Source: Alistipes senegalensis (GTDB lineage Bacteria; Bacteroidota; Bacteroidia; Bacteroidales; Rikenellaceae). From it: DNA of 64,000 nucleotides. The notes beneath the pieces were generated by a model. The model searched no databases, was not told the origin of the DNA, and saw only the letters and a list, made by a program, of their open reading frames with translations. The DNA is taken from assembly GCA_023664045.1 (NCBI GenBank), contig JAMPGH010000001.1, forward strand, positions 379,354-443,353. The letters are read 5' to 3'. The position numbers were made by a program, and so were the translations under genes. This document shows positions 17,386-24,442 of the stretch, in pieces; position 1 is the stretch's first letter; each line of letters starts with the position of its first letter.

Positions 17386-19215
17386 ATGGTCGGTCGGCTC
17401 TGCATATGCTTTCTGGCAGCGGCGACGGCGCTTACCCTCCTCCGGGCGAGCGCCGCAGGCCCCGGCACGTACTCGCCCGACCGATTTCCGGAAGACAGTC
17501 TTGCCCGTGCGGCCGCGGCCCGCAACGACCGTCTCTACGACAGCATCCGCCAGAAGACCAGCCGCCATGCGGTGCCCCGCCTGCTCTACCGCTGGCTTTT
17601 TGTCCGCCCCCGGCACGACACGACGCAAAACGGCCGTGTGCTGGACGAGAGCCGCGAACTGGCCCGCTACGAAGGCAAGACGATCGGGGAGATCCGCATC
17701 GAACGCGACCGGGTATTCGACCCCGACGGCAACTGGTTCGAACGCACGGGCAACAAAGTGCATGCCCTGACCCGGGAACGGGTGATCCGCCGCGACCTGC
17801 TGTTCCGCCCGGGCGACCGGTTCGATCCCCGGCTCCTCGTGCGCAACAAACAACTGCTCCGCTCGCGCAACTACATCTCCAAAGTAGCGATCGACGTACG
17901 ACCCGACACGCTCGACACGACGCGCGTGGATCTGGTGATCCGCACGCGCGACAGCTGGACGATCACCGTGGACGGAGCCGCCCGCTCCGAAGGCCGCACG
18001 ATGGTGGCGCTCGTCGACGCCAACATCCTCGGCACGGGCAACCTGCTGAAACTGAAGACCAACTTCAGCCGCAAAGATTTCTCCTACGGCGGCAACGCGG
18101 TGGAATACGAGATTCCCAACGTACTGGGGACCTTCTACACGGCGGAATTCGCGGCCGGCCGCGACTTCTACGACTCGGCCCTCGACCTGAAGCTGAGCAA
18201 GGAGTTTCTGCGACCGACCGACTACGAAGCGGGAGTGAGGTACAGTAACCTCAAGTTCAAGCAATACATGATCGAACGGGACACCTCCCTGCTGGTCAAA
18301 GAACGCAACCTTGACCTGTGGGGCGGCTACTCGCACCTCCTGCGGCCCATCGGATCGAGCCTCTTCCTGACGGCCCGCTACAACTACCGCCGCTTCCTGC
18401 GCCGCCCCGACGGAGTAACGGCGACCCATCACCCGGCGCTGCACGACCATGACCTGCTGCTCTTCGGAGCCGGTCTCTACCGCGAAAAATTCTACACGGC
18501 CAACATGATCTACGGATTCGGCTCGGACGAGTATCTTGCGACGGGCTACAAAGCCGAGATCGTGAGCGGCCATGCGTGGGGCGAATTCAACGACGAGATC
18601 TACCTCGGCCTGAGCTACGAAACCGGCGGATTCCGCTCCATAGGCTACATCATGGGCGGCGCGGCCTTCGGCGGCTACATCGACCGCCGCACGGGCGCGT
18701 GGAACCGCAATGCCGTGGATATCGACCTGCGCTGGTTCTCGAACCTCTTTCTGCTGCGCCGCAGCCGCATGCGCCAGTTCCTGATGCTCAACTACACGCA
18801 AGGCTGGAACCGCGGCACGGGAAACGACGAAAGCATCCGCTTCACGCACCGCGACGGACTGCAGGCGCTCGACGAACGGGCGCTGGGCACCAACCGCATG
18901 GTCCTCGACACGGAGACCGTGGTATTCACGCCGTGGCAACCCCTCGGATTCCGAATCGCCTTCTTCGGGTTCGCCGACTTCGGGCTGATCGGATATGCGC
19001 CCAATCCGTTCCGAAACGACTTCTTCGCCTCGCTGGGAGGAGGCATACGCATCAAAAACGAGCGGCTGATATTCAACACGATACAGATCCGTCTGGGCGT
19101 AGCGTTCGGCAAGAACGGGCTGGCCGGCAGCGAATATTTCCGGCTCTCGAACTCCACGCGGCTGGAACAATACCGCTACCGTCCCTCGCAACCCGAAGTC
19201 ATCGGGTTCGAATAG
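17386..19215 (+). CDS. Outer-membrane beta-barrel protein with a POTRA-like domain (BamA/TamA-like)
   Basis: The product (609 residues from this ATG; a GTG lies one codon upstream) starts with a signal peptide (MVGRLCICFLAAATALTLL). Residues about 95-200 resemble a POTRA domain: YEGKTIGEIRIERDRVFDP, then FRPGDRFDPRLLVRNKQLLR and YISKVAIDVRP. The rest is rich in alternating aromatic strands (TARYNYRRFLRR, IRLGVAFGKNGLAG), as expected for an Omp85-type barrel, though it ends in VIGFE rather than a classical terminal strand. It is shorter than BamA and has one clear POTRA, so it is a candidate outer-membrane translocase or assembly factor, not BamA itself. It is convergent with the M56 peptidase gene. 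Confidence 0.72.
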   Translation: MVGRLCICFLAAATALTLLRASAAGPGTYSPDRFPEDSLARAAAARNDRLYDSIRQKTSRHAVPRLLYRWLFVRPRHDTTQNGRVLDESRELARYEGKTIGEIRIERDRVFDPDGNWFERTGNKVHALTRERVIRRDLLFRPGDRFDPRLLVRNKQLLRSRNYISKVAIDVRPDTLDTTRVDLVIRTRDSWTITVDGAARSEGRTMVALVDANILGTGNLLKLKTNFSRKDFSYGGNAVEYEIPNVLGTFYTAEFAAGRDFYDSALDLKLSKEFLRPTDYEAGVRYSNLKFKQYMIERDTSLLVKERNLDLWGGYSHLLRPIGSSLFLTARYNYRRFLRRPDGVTATHHPALHDHDLLLFGAGLYREKFYTANMIYGFGSDEYLATGYKAEIVSGHAWGEFNDEIYLGLSYETGGFRSIGYIMGGAAFGGYIDRRTGAWNRNAVDIDLRWFSNLFLLRRSRMRQFLMLNYTQGWNRGTGNDESIRFTHRDGLQALDERALGTNRMVLDTETVVFTPWQPLGFRIAFFGFADFGLIGYAPNPFRNDFFASLGGGIRIKNERLIFNTIQIRLGVAFGKNGLAGSEYFRLSNSTRLEQYRYRPSQPEVIGFE

Positions 19216-19220
19216 ATGAC

Positions 19221-19253
19221 AAGTCGGGCCGTCCCTGAGGGACGGCCCGACTT
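19221..19253. terminator. Strong hairpin between convergent genes
   Basis: AAGTCGGGCCGTCCC, loop TGA, GGGACGGCCCGACTT: a perfect 15-bp stem between two convergent stops. A U-run is missing on both strands, so it may work as a shared transcription barrier or 3'-end stabiliser rather than a classical terminator. Confidence 0.65.
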
Positions 19254-19267
19254 GCGGATGAACTTTT

Positions 19268-21208
19268 TTATTTGTTTTTGAAACCTTTGGCCTTGATATC
19301 GATGGCGCCACCGACGGCTTCGGGCCCGAACTTGTCGACGGCCTGCTGCCCCTTGTAGATGCTCATGCGGCGGATCTTGCCGGCGGGAATACCCTCCAGA
19401 TCGGCTTTGGAAACGCGCCGGCCGTTGATGAAGATCAGGCAATCGTCGGGGATGCCCTCCGTACCGGAAAGCGTGATGCGTCCGGTGGAGTGGGTAACTC
19501 CGGAACTTTCGGGCTTCTCCGTATAGCGGTCGGCGCGGATCGAGACCACCTGTCCGTTGAGCGAACTGCCGGCGGCGGCCGCCTGCTCCGCGGCGTCGGC
19601 GATCTGCTGCTGCGCCTGCTTCCACTCGTCGGATTCGAAGTACTCGCCGACATCCGTGAACTGCTTCTGCTTGGCCTTCCATTCGTCGGAGCGGAAATAC
19701 TTGTCGACTTTTTCGAGCTTTTTCTGTACGGATTTCCACTCGTCGGAATTGAAATAAGCCTCGGTTTCATCGCGGCCGACGCTGCTGTTCTTGGTTATTA
19801 CGACCACCATGCTTTCATAGCCCTGCTCCCTGTATTTTTCGGGCACCCGATCTTTGACGACCGTAATGCTGGCGATCTCCTCGGACTTGAGGTCGTCGAT
19901 GCCGTCCACCGGTATGCCGTCGACCATGTAAAGGATGTTCTTGTCCGACAGAGAAGCCGCACGGCCCTCGATGGTGAATTTGCGGTCGGCGGGGAAGCGG
20001 ATGCTCTTTGCCTTTCCGGCCGTACGTGCGGCGCTCTTGGTGGTGATGACGATGACGCCGTTCTCGGCTTTCTTGCCGTACGTCGCGGCATCCTTATAGA
20101 CGTCGATCGAGGCGATGCGACCGGGATCGAGGTCGTCCAACGAAGCGACCTCCTGCCCGTCGACGATGTAGAGCAAAGCGGGCGCCGGAGACTTCGAATC
20201 GCCGCCGTAACTGACGACGACCGTATCTTCGAGCCGGATCGAGTCGTCGGGCTGCGCCGGAGGCTCGCTGTTGAGCCTGCGGAGCGAAATATTCGGCTCC
20301 GAAATGGCGACCGTAACGGATTCTTTCGTAACTTTGTCGTCGGGGACGACATAAGCGGTGCGGGCGAAAGCCCCGACGGCGACGGCCGAGAGCGGCAGGA
20401 CGAAGAGTGCCTTGACCCCCGCCCACCGAGACGATTCCTTACGTAACATCATGGTAATACGGTTTTTAAGTTTACTGTGATTGAAGCTGTTGGCAACGGA
20501 ATACCACCTCCCGCCGACAGCTTTCCTTATGAGCAACAGTTGATAATCCCGGGCCTCGACCCCGCTCGCGATCACGGCCCGGTCGGCCTCGTATTCGTGG
20601 ATCGCCCGCAGCTCGCGGCGCAACAACCACATGGCGGGATTGAACCACTGGAAGCACCCGGCCAGATCGGTGAGCAACAGATCGACCGAATGGTGCAGCC
20701 GCAGGTGAGCCTGCTCGTGCAAGACGATCTCCCGACCGGCCGTAGCCAGATCCTCCTCCGAGACGACGATATACCGTCCCCAACTGAAAGGCGTAACGGC
20801 CTGCGGCACCCGCACCAGCACGGCCCCGCCGTCGAGCCGCTCGCGGCGGCCCGAACGGATGACGCGGAACATCCCGACGAACGACCGCCCCGTCCATGCC
20901 AACATGGCGACGGCCCCTGCGACGAAAAGTCCGCCGAGCAGGCGCTCCCAATCGAAAGCTGGAGAAGCCGTCTCCGAAACGAGAGGCAAATCCGCCGGCT
21001 CCGCGATCCGAACCTCGGGCAACGACGGCAACTCGCGGTAGACCGTTACGACGCACAGAGGCAGGAGGAACGCCAGCACCATGCCGGCCAACACCACGAT
21101 GCGATTGAAGCGATGCAACGTTTCGCGGCTGAGCAACCATTTGAAAAACAGATAGAAAACCGCCAGACAAGCCCCGGCTTTCAAGCTATAGAGGAACAGA
21201 TCGAACAT
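19268..21208 (-). CDS. BlaR1-like M56 membrane metallopeptidase with three TonB-plug-like repeats
   Basis: This 646-residue inner-membrane sensor has transmembrane helices at the start (YSLKAGACLAVFYLFFKWLL) and near residues 35-60 and 90-115, then the gluzincin motif HEQAH within VLHEQAHLRLHHSVD and a downstream EYEAD. A fourth helix (KALFVLPLSAVAVGAF) leads to a periplasmic tail. The tail holds three segments resembling TonB-receptor plug domains (LLYIVDGQEV, ILYMVDGIPV and LIFINGRRV cores) and, between the second and third, three tandem motifs of the form YFxSDEWKxxQ. M56/BlaI pairs usually detect envelope stress and cleave the repressor; the ligand here is unknown. It starts 2 bp after the blaI stop. 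Confidence 0.85.
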   Translation of the reverse strand: MFDLFLYSLKAGACLAVFYLFFKWLLSRETLHRFNRIVVLAGMVLAFLLPLCVVTVYRELPSLPEVRIAEPADLPLVSETASPAFDWERLLGGLFVAGAVAMLAWTGRSFVGMFRVIRSGRRERLDGGAVLVRVPQAVTPFSWGRYIVVSEEDLATAGREIVLHEQAHLRLHHSVDLLLTDLAGCFQWFNPAMWLLRRELRAIHEYEADRAVIASGVEARDYQLLLIRKAVGGRWYSVANSFNHSKLKNRITMMLRKESSRWAGVKALFVLPLSAVAVGAFARTAYVVPDDKVTKESVTVAISEPNISLRRLNSEPPAQPDDSIRLEDTVVVSYGGDSKSPAPALLYIVDGQEVASLDDLDPGRIASIDVYKDAATYGKKAENGVIVITTKSAARTAGKAKSIRFPADRKFTIEGRAASLSDKNILYMVDGIPVDGIDDLKSEEIASITVVKDRVPEKYREQGYESMVVVITKNSSVGRDETEAYFNSDEWKSVQKKLEKVDKYFRSDEWKAKQKQFTDVGEYFESDEWKQAQQQIADAAEQAAAAGSSLNGQVVSIRADRYTEKPESSGVTHSTGRITLSGTEGIPDDCLIFINGRRVSKADLEGIPAGKIRRMSIYKGQQAVDKFGPEAVGGAIDIKAKGFKNK

Positions 21209-21210
21209 GG

Positions 21211-21576
21211 CTACGAACGATTTTGACGGTCGATGCGATCGAGGAGCTCCCGCAACTCCCCCACCGAGATTTTCTCCTCCTCGACCAATGCGGAGACGGC
21301 CCCGAGGTAGGAATTTTCGAAATATTTGCGGATGACGCCGCCCAGCGTCCGGCGCGAGAACTCGGCCTCGGAGACGAGGGGGAAATACTGGTAGGTGGAG
21401 CCGAAAGCCTTGTGGCCGACGTAACCTTTGGCCTCGAGCGTGCGCACCATCGTCGACAAGGTGTTGAAGTGGGGTTTGGGCTCGGGCGAGAGGTCGACCA
21501 ACTCCCGGACGAACAGCGGTCCGTGCTGCCAGAAACAACGCATCAGTTCTTCTTCGCGCGGTGTGAGTTTTTCCAT
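21211..21576 (-). CDS. BlaI/MecI/CopY-family transcriptional repressor
   Basis: This 121-residue winged-helix repressor starts MEKLTPREEELMRCFWQHGP and has the family's recognition region PHFNTLSTMVRTLEAKGYVG; the C-terminal half should dimerise. Such repressors bind dyads near their own promoter and are inactivated by a cognate M56 peptidase, here the next gene. A full promoter (21627-21656) and A/T-rich dyads (21668-21695) lie upstream, so autoregulation of the two-gene operon is likely. Confidence 0.92.
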   Translation of the reverse strand: MEKLTPREEELMRCFWQHGPLFVRELVDLSPEPKPHFNTLSTMVRTLEAKGYVGHKAFGSTYQYFPLVSEAEFSRRTLGGVIRKYFENSYLGAVSALVEEEKISVGELRELLDRIDRQNRS

Positions 21577-21626
21577 GACAAGCGATCGATTACGGTGCGG
21601 CCACCGCGGCGCACACCTTTCGACAG

Positions 21627-21656
21627 CAAAGGTAACTAAAAAAATTTCACGTGCAA
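21627..21656 (-). promoter_or_regulatory. Promoter of the blaI/M56-peptidase operon
   Basis: On the minus strand GTTG (-33) is followed after 19 nt by TACCTTTG (-7), an exact Bacteroidota arrangement, about 51 nt before the blaI ATG. Confidence 0.75.
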
Positions 21657-21667
21657 CTATTTTTCAT

Positions 21668-21695
21668 AGTTTTTCAACTAAAAAACTTAGTTTTT
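21668..21695. promoter_or_regulatory. Candidate BlaI operator: three AGTTTTT/AAAAACT half-sites
   Basis: AGTTTTT (21668-21674), AAAAACT (21681-21687) and AGTTTTT (21689-21695) form two overlapping palindromes with 6-nt and 1-nt centres. They lie just upstream of the -33 element of the blaI promoter. They do not contain the classical TACA/TGTA core, so binding by this BlaI is inference. Confidence 0.4.
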
Positions 21696-21762
21696 AATTA
21701 TAAACAGCTAATAATCAACAGATTATTTGCATGAAGAGGGGAAGTATCGAAGAAAAGCAGCT

Positions 21763-21990
21763 GCAGATGCTGGACGCAGCGCACGGAGAAGCCGTAAGCC
21801 CGACATAAGAGGTACATCGGGTAGACGCGGCCGGAGTGGAAATCGACGTAGCTTGCATTGGCACTACCGGCCGCTGCAGGCGACGAAGACCAACACTCAC
21901 CGTACGTGCCGACATTCGTCAGGGCTCCCGTCGTACGCTCGCGGTAGCCCGAAGCAAGCATGTGAGAGCAATCGCTGGAATGAATGCCAG
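21763..21990 (-). pseudogene. Relic B: FISUMP/DGR-type variable-region fragment
   Basis: The minus strand reads GIHSSDCSHMLASGYRERTT, then GALTNVGTYGECWSSSP, a divergent stretch (VDFHSGRVYPMYLLC), RAYGFSVRCVQHLQLLFF and a stop further down. It matches relic A at conserved positions and differs mainly where FISUMP variable regions diversify (the stretch before RAxGFSVRC). There is no upstream protein domain and no signal peptide; an open frame of 87 codons exists but looks like an orphaned 3' end. The sequence lies between the divergent blaI and helix-hairpin-helix genes. Confidence 0.6.
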
Positions 21991-22335
21991 AAAGGAAACC
22001 TTTCGCAATGAATAATGAATAATGAATAGTTAATAATGGAAACGTGCAAAATTATTCATTATACATTATTCACTATTCATTAAGGCTGCTTTCCGGCAGA
22101 CTGGAGTATACACCCCGCCGGGGGTGAGGGGAGTGATAAGCTCGAATAGAAATACCCGGCTTCATCTCCCCATAAAACCCGCTTCTTAAGCGGGAGGGGA
22201 CAGATGAGGACGAACAGAGATAATCGGCCCTATCTCCCCATAAATCCCCGCTCTTAGCGGGGGGATTGCTGAATCTGCGGCCGCGCTGGCGGAAACCGTG
22301 GCTCCCGTCATTCCGGGCCGAAGCTGCTCGATGCA
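21991..22335. repeat. Composite intergenic repeat next to relic B
   Basis: In order: AT-rich inverted arms (about 22006-22040 and 22048-22081, words AATGAATAATGAATAG and ATTCATTATACATTATTCAC); GGAGTATACACC near 22103; two perfect hairpins with TCTTA loops (22178-22194 CCCGCT/AGCGGG, 22246-22262 CCCCGC/GCGGGG), each preceded by CCATAAA; and the conserved block ATCTGCGGCCGCGCT to CATTCCGGGCCGAAGCTG (to about 22327). The same parts occur beside relic A. No gene is supported. Confidence 0.7.
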
Positions 22336-22383
22336 AAGTTAAGAAAAAAGAGCCGCCCCCGTCGGGAAAAGCGCGGAACGTAA

Positions 22384-22415
22384 TTTGGCGAACTGCCCGT
22401 TTCGCACTATATTTG
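22384..22415 (+). promoter_or_regulatory. Promoter of the helix-hairpin-helix gene
   Basis: TTTG (22384-22387), 20 nt, TATATTTG (22408-22415), about 31 nt before the ATG. Confidence 0.78.
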
Positions 22416-22446
22416 TCGAACGGGAAACGCAACTTCCGCGAAAAAC

Positions 22447-23502
22447 ATGAAACCCCTTTTCACCGAACGGGAAATCCGCGCGCTGGCGGTTTTTCTGCCG
22501 CTGGCCCTGCTGGCGCTCGCGGGCCTGCTGCTGGTGCGGCCCCGCCACGACATAAGACCTGCCCGGCAAACCGACATGCGGACCCAAATGCCGGGCGATA
22601 CGCTGCGGCCCAAACCGTTCGACCCCAACACCGTTACCTACGACGAACTGCGCGGCATGGGTCTCGGGCCCGACGAAGCCGCGGGGCTGATCCGCTACCG
22701 CTCCTACGGCAAGATCTTCCGCATTCCGGAAGATGTGGCGACCTGCCGCACCATCGACGATTCGCTCTACCGCCGGCTGGCACCCTGCATCCGCATCGGA
22801 CGCCGCTATGCTGCGGCCCCGCCCGAATACCGCCCGGGACGGATCGTCGCCCGGCCGCTGGCCCCCGAACCGTTCCGCATCGATACCGTGAGCGCCCGCT
22901 ACCTGCGGGCCATCGGAGCGATGTCGGAGAAGCAAGCCAAAGTATTCGTCCGCTGGCGCGACACCCACCCCATATATAATAAGGAAGAACTATGCCGCTG
23001 CTATGTAGTGAGCGACTCGCTGGCGGCGGCGCTCGAACCCTACATTCTTTTTATGGAACCGGAAGCGCCCGAACCCGCATTTCCGCTGGCCCTGAACCGA
23101 GCCGACTCGGCGCTGCTGCTGCATGTGCACGGCATCGGGCCCCGGACCGCCGGCCGCATCGTCCGCTACCGCGAACGTCTGGGCGGCTATGTACGGAAAG
23201 AACAACTTGCCGAAGTACAAGGGATCACGGAGAGCAACTATGAAAAGATTTTGAGACAAATTTACTGCGACAGTTGTGAAATTAGGAAAATTCATATTAA
23301 CTTTGCGACCGCCGACGAGCTGGCGGCCCACCCCTACATGGCGCCGCGGCTGCTTCGGAAGATACTCAAAAAGAGACAGCTGAAAGGAGGTTGGAGCACC
23401 GCTGAAGAATTATACGACGAACATATCCTCGAACCGGACGAAGCCTGCAGGCTGGTGCCGTATCTGAGTTTCGAGCGTTCGGGCGGTTCCGACGACGAGT
23501 AA
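22447..23502 (+). CDS. Membrane-anchored helix-hairpin-helix (ComEA-type) protein
   Basis: This 351-residue protein has an N-terminal membrane helix (ALAVFLPLALLALAGLLLV) and then three or four ComEA-like helix-hairpin-helix modules: FDPNTVTYDELRGMGLGPDE (about 60-80), FRIDTVSARYLRAIGAMSEK (about 138-157), LNRADSALLLHVHGIGPRTA (about 218-237) and INFATADELAAHPYMAPRLL (about 285-304). ComEA modules bind double-stranded DNA outside the inner membrane during uptake, but no other competence gene is nearby and multi-HhH proteins of this type are widespread in Bacteroidota with unclear roles. A 246-bp purine-rich tract separates it from rpsU. Confidence 0.82.
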   Translation: MKPLFTEREIRALAVFLPLALLALAGLLLVRPRHDIRPARQTDMRTQMPGDTLRPKPFDPNTVTYDELRGMGLGPDEAAGLIRYRSYGKIFRIPEDVATCRTIDDSLYRRLAPCIRIGRRYAAAPPEYRPGRIVARPLAPEPFRIDTVSARYLRAIGAMSEKQAKVFVRWRDTHPIYNKEELCRCYVVSDSLAAALEPYILFMEPEAPEPAFPLALNRADSALLLHVHGIGPRTAGRIVRYRERLGGYVRKEQLAEVQGITESNYEKILRQIYCDSCEIRKIHINFATADELAAHPYMAPRLLRKILKKRQLKGGWSTAEELYDEHILEPDEACRLVPYLSFERSGGSDDE

Positions 23503-23748
23503 ACGAGAGAGAGGGGTAACGAGAAGGCAACGCGAGGCGGAAGCGAGAAAAGTTCGCAGCTGAGCGAAAGACGAAGCCGAGCCGGGCGAAGAACGGAAGC
23601 GGAAACGCCGAGGCAACGCGAGCCGGAAGGCGGAAGCGAAGCCGGAAAAAAAGCTGTGCGAGCGGCCGCGAGGGAATCGGGAGGTTCCTGCCCCCAGCAA
23701 AGAAAAACGAGAAACGACGACAAAAAAAACTAAAAAAAGCAGAATACT
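23503..23748. repeat. Purine-rich low-complexity tract before rpsU
   Basis: Words such as GAGAGAGAGGGG, GGCAACGCGAGGCGGAAGCG and GAACGGAAGCGGAAACG recur imperfectly. No gene, terminator or clear promoter is seen in these 246 bases. Confidence 0.6.
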
Positions 23749-23940
23749 ATGATTATCATGCCGGTAAAAGAGGGCGAAAACATCGAACGCGCCCTGAAGA
23801 AGTTCAAACGCAAATACGAGCGTACGGGTGTCCTGAAAGAACTCCGACGTCGCCAGTACTTCACCAAGCCTTCGGTTCAGAAGCGCGAGGCGATGATGCA
23901 CGCCGTATACGTGGAACACATGTACCGCGACGAAGACTAA
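23749..23940 (+). CDS. rpsU: 30S ribosomal protein S21
   Basis: This 63-residue basic protein begins MIIMPVKEGENIERALKKFK and contains RRRQYFTKPSVQKR, the normal Bacteroidota S21 sequence and length. In Bacteroidota S21 belongs to the group of small-subunit proteins near the 16S rRNA 3' end, where the anti-Shine-Dalgarno sequence is held back. A perfect 11-bp terminator follows. Confidence 0.97.
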   Translation: MIIMPVKEGENIERALKKFKRKYERTGVLKELRRRQYFTKPSVQKREAMMHAVYVEHMYRDED

Positions 23941-23963
23941 GCGATTTCGGTCTCAAAGTATAG

Positions 23964-23996
23964 GAAAGGAAGCCCGAAAGGCTTCCTTTCTTTATA
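23964..23996 (+). terminator. Intrinsic terminator of rpsU
   Basis: GAAAGGAAGCC, loop CGAAA, GGCTTCCTTTC (perfect 11-bp stem), then TTTATAT. Confidence 0.9.
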
Positions 23997-24058
23997 TGGA
24001 ATTCGCCGGAGAGCCCATCTGTTTTGCGGAGATAACCTTAAAGGGCCTCCGATGCGGA

Positions 24059-24350
24059 CAGCAGAGAGAGAACGCCGGACGGCGGGGAAAGGCTCGACGC
24101 GAGCGGCGGAGAGAGAAAATGCCGGGCGGCGGGAAAGGCTCGACGAGAGCGGCGGAGAGAGAAAATGCCGGGCGGCGGGAAAGGCTCGACGAGAGCGGCG
24201 GAGAGAAAAACGCCGGGCGGCGGGAAAGGCTCGATGCGAGTAGCGGAGAGAAAAATGCCGGACGGCGGAAAGGCTCGATGCGGGCGGCGGAGAGAGGAAA
24301 CGCCGGGAGACGGAAAGGTCTGACGCGGGCGGCGGAGAGAGAAAAGGAAA
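24059..24350. repeat. 46-bp tandem repeat, about six copies, upstream of susC
   Basis: The unit is about CGGCGGAGAGAGAAAATGCC followed by a GGGCGGCGGGAAAGGCTCGA part; two copies are identical and the others carry a few changes and one- or two-base indels. The period is not a multiple of three, so the open frame that runs through it into susC is not the protein start. It lies after the rpsU terminator and ends about 40 bp before the susC promoter. Confidence 0.88.
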
Positions 24351-24387
24351 CTATGATCGAAAAACGGGGGCCCATTCGGGAATCGCC

Positions 24388-24418
24388 TTTGTTTTTAGAT
24401 CCGGATATGCTATATTTG
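24388..24418 (+). promoter_or_regulatory. Promoter of the SusC-led locus
   Basis: TTTG (24388-24391), exactly 19 nt, TATATTTG (24411-24418), then 24 nt to the susC ATG. This is an ideal Bacteroidota housekeeping-sigma promoter. Confidence 0.88.
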
Positions 24419-24442
24419 TACCCTAAACAACGTATCGTTCTA

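Noticed and set aside
24059..24350. Possible CRISPR array
   Set aside because: Units are contiguous with no unique spacers and no cas genes are in the window, so it is a simple tandem repeat. The same applies to 15724-15970.
23996..24442. N-terminal extension of the susC reading frame
   Set aside because: It consists of translated 46-bp tandem repeats whose frame changes each unit, and it lies upstream of an ideal promoter. The signal peptide starts at 24443.
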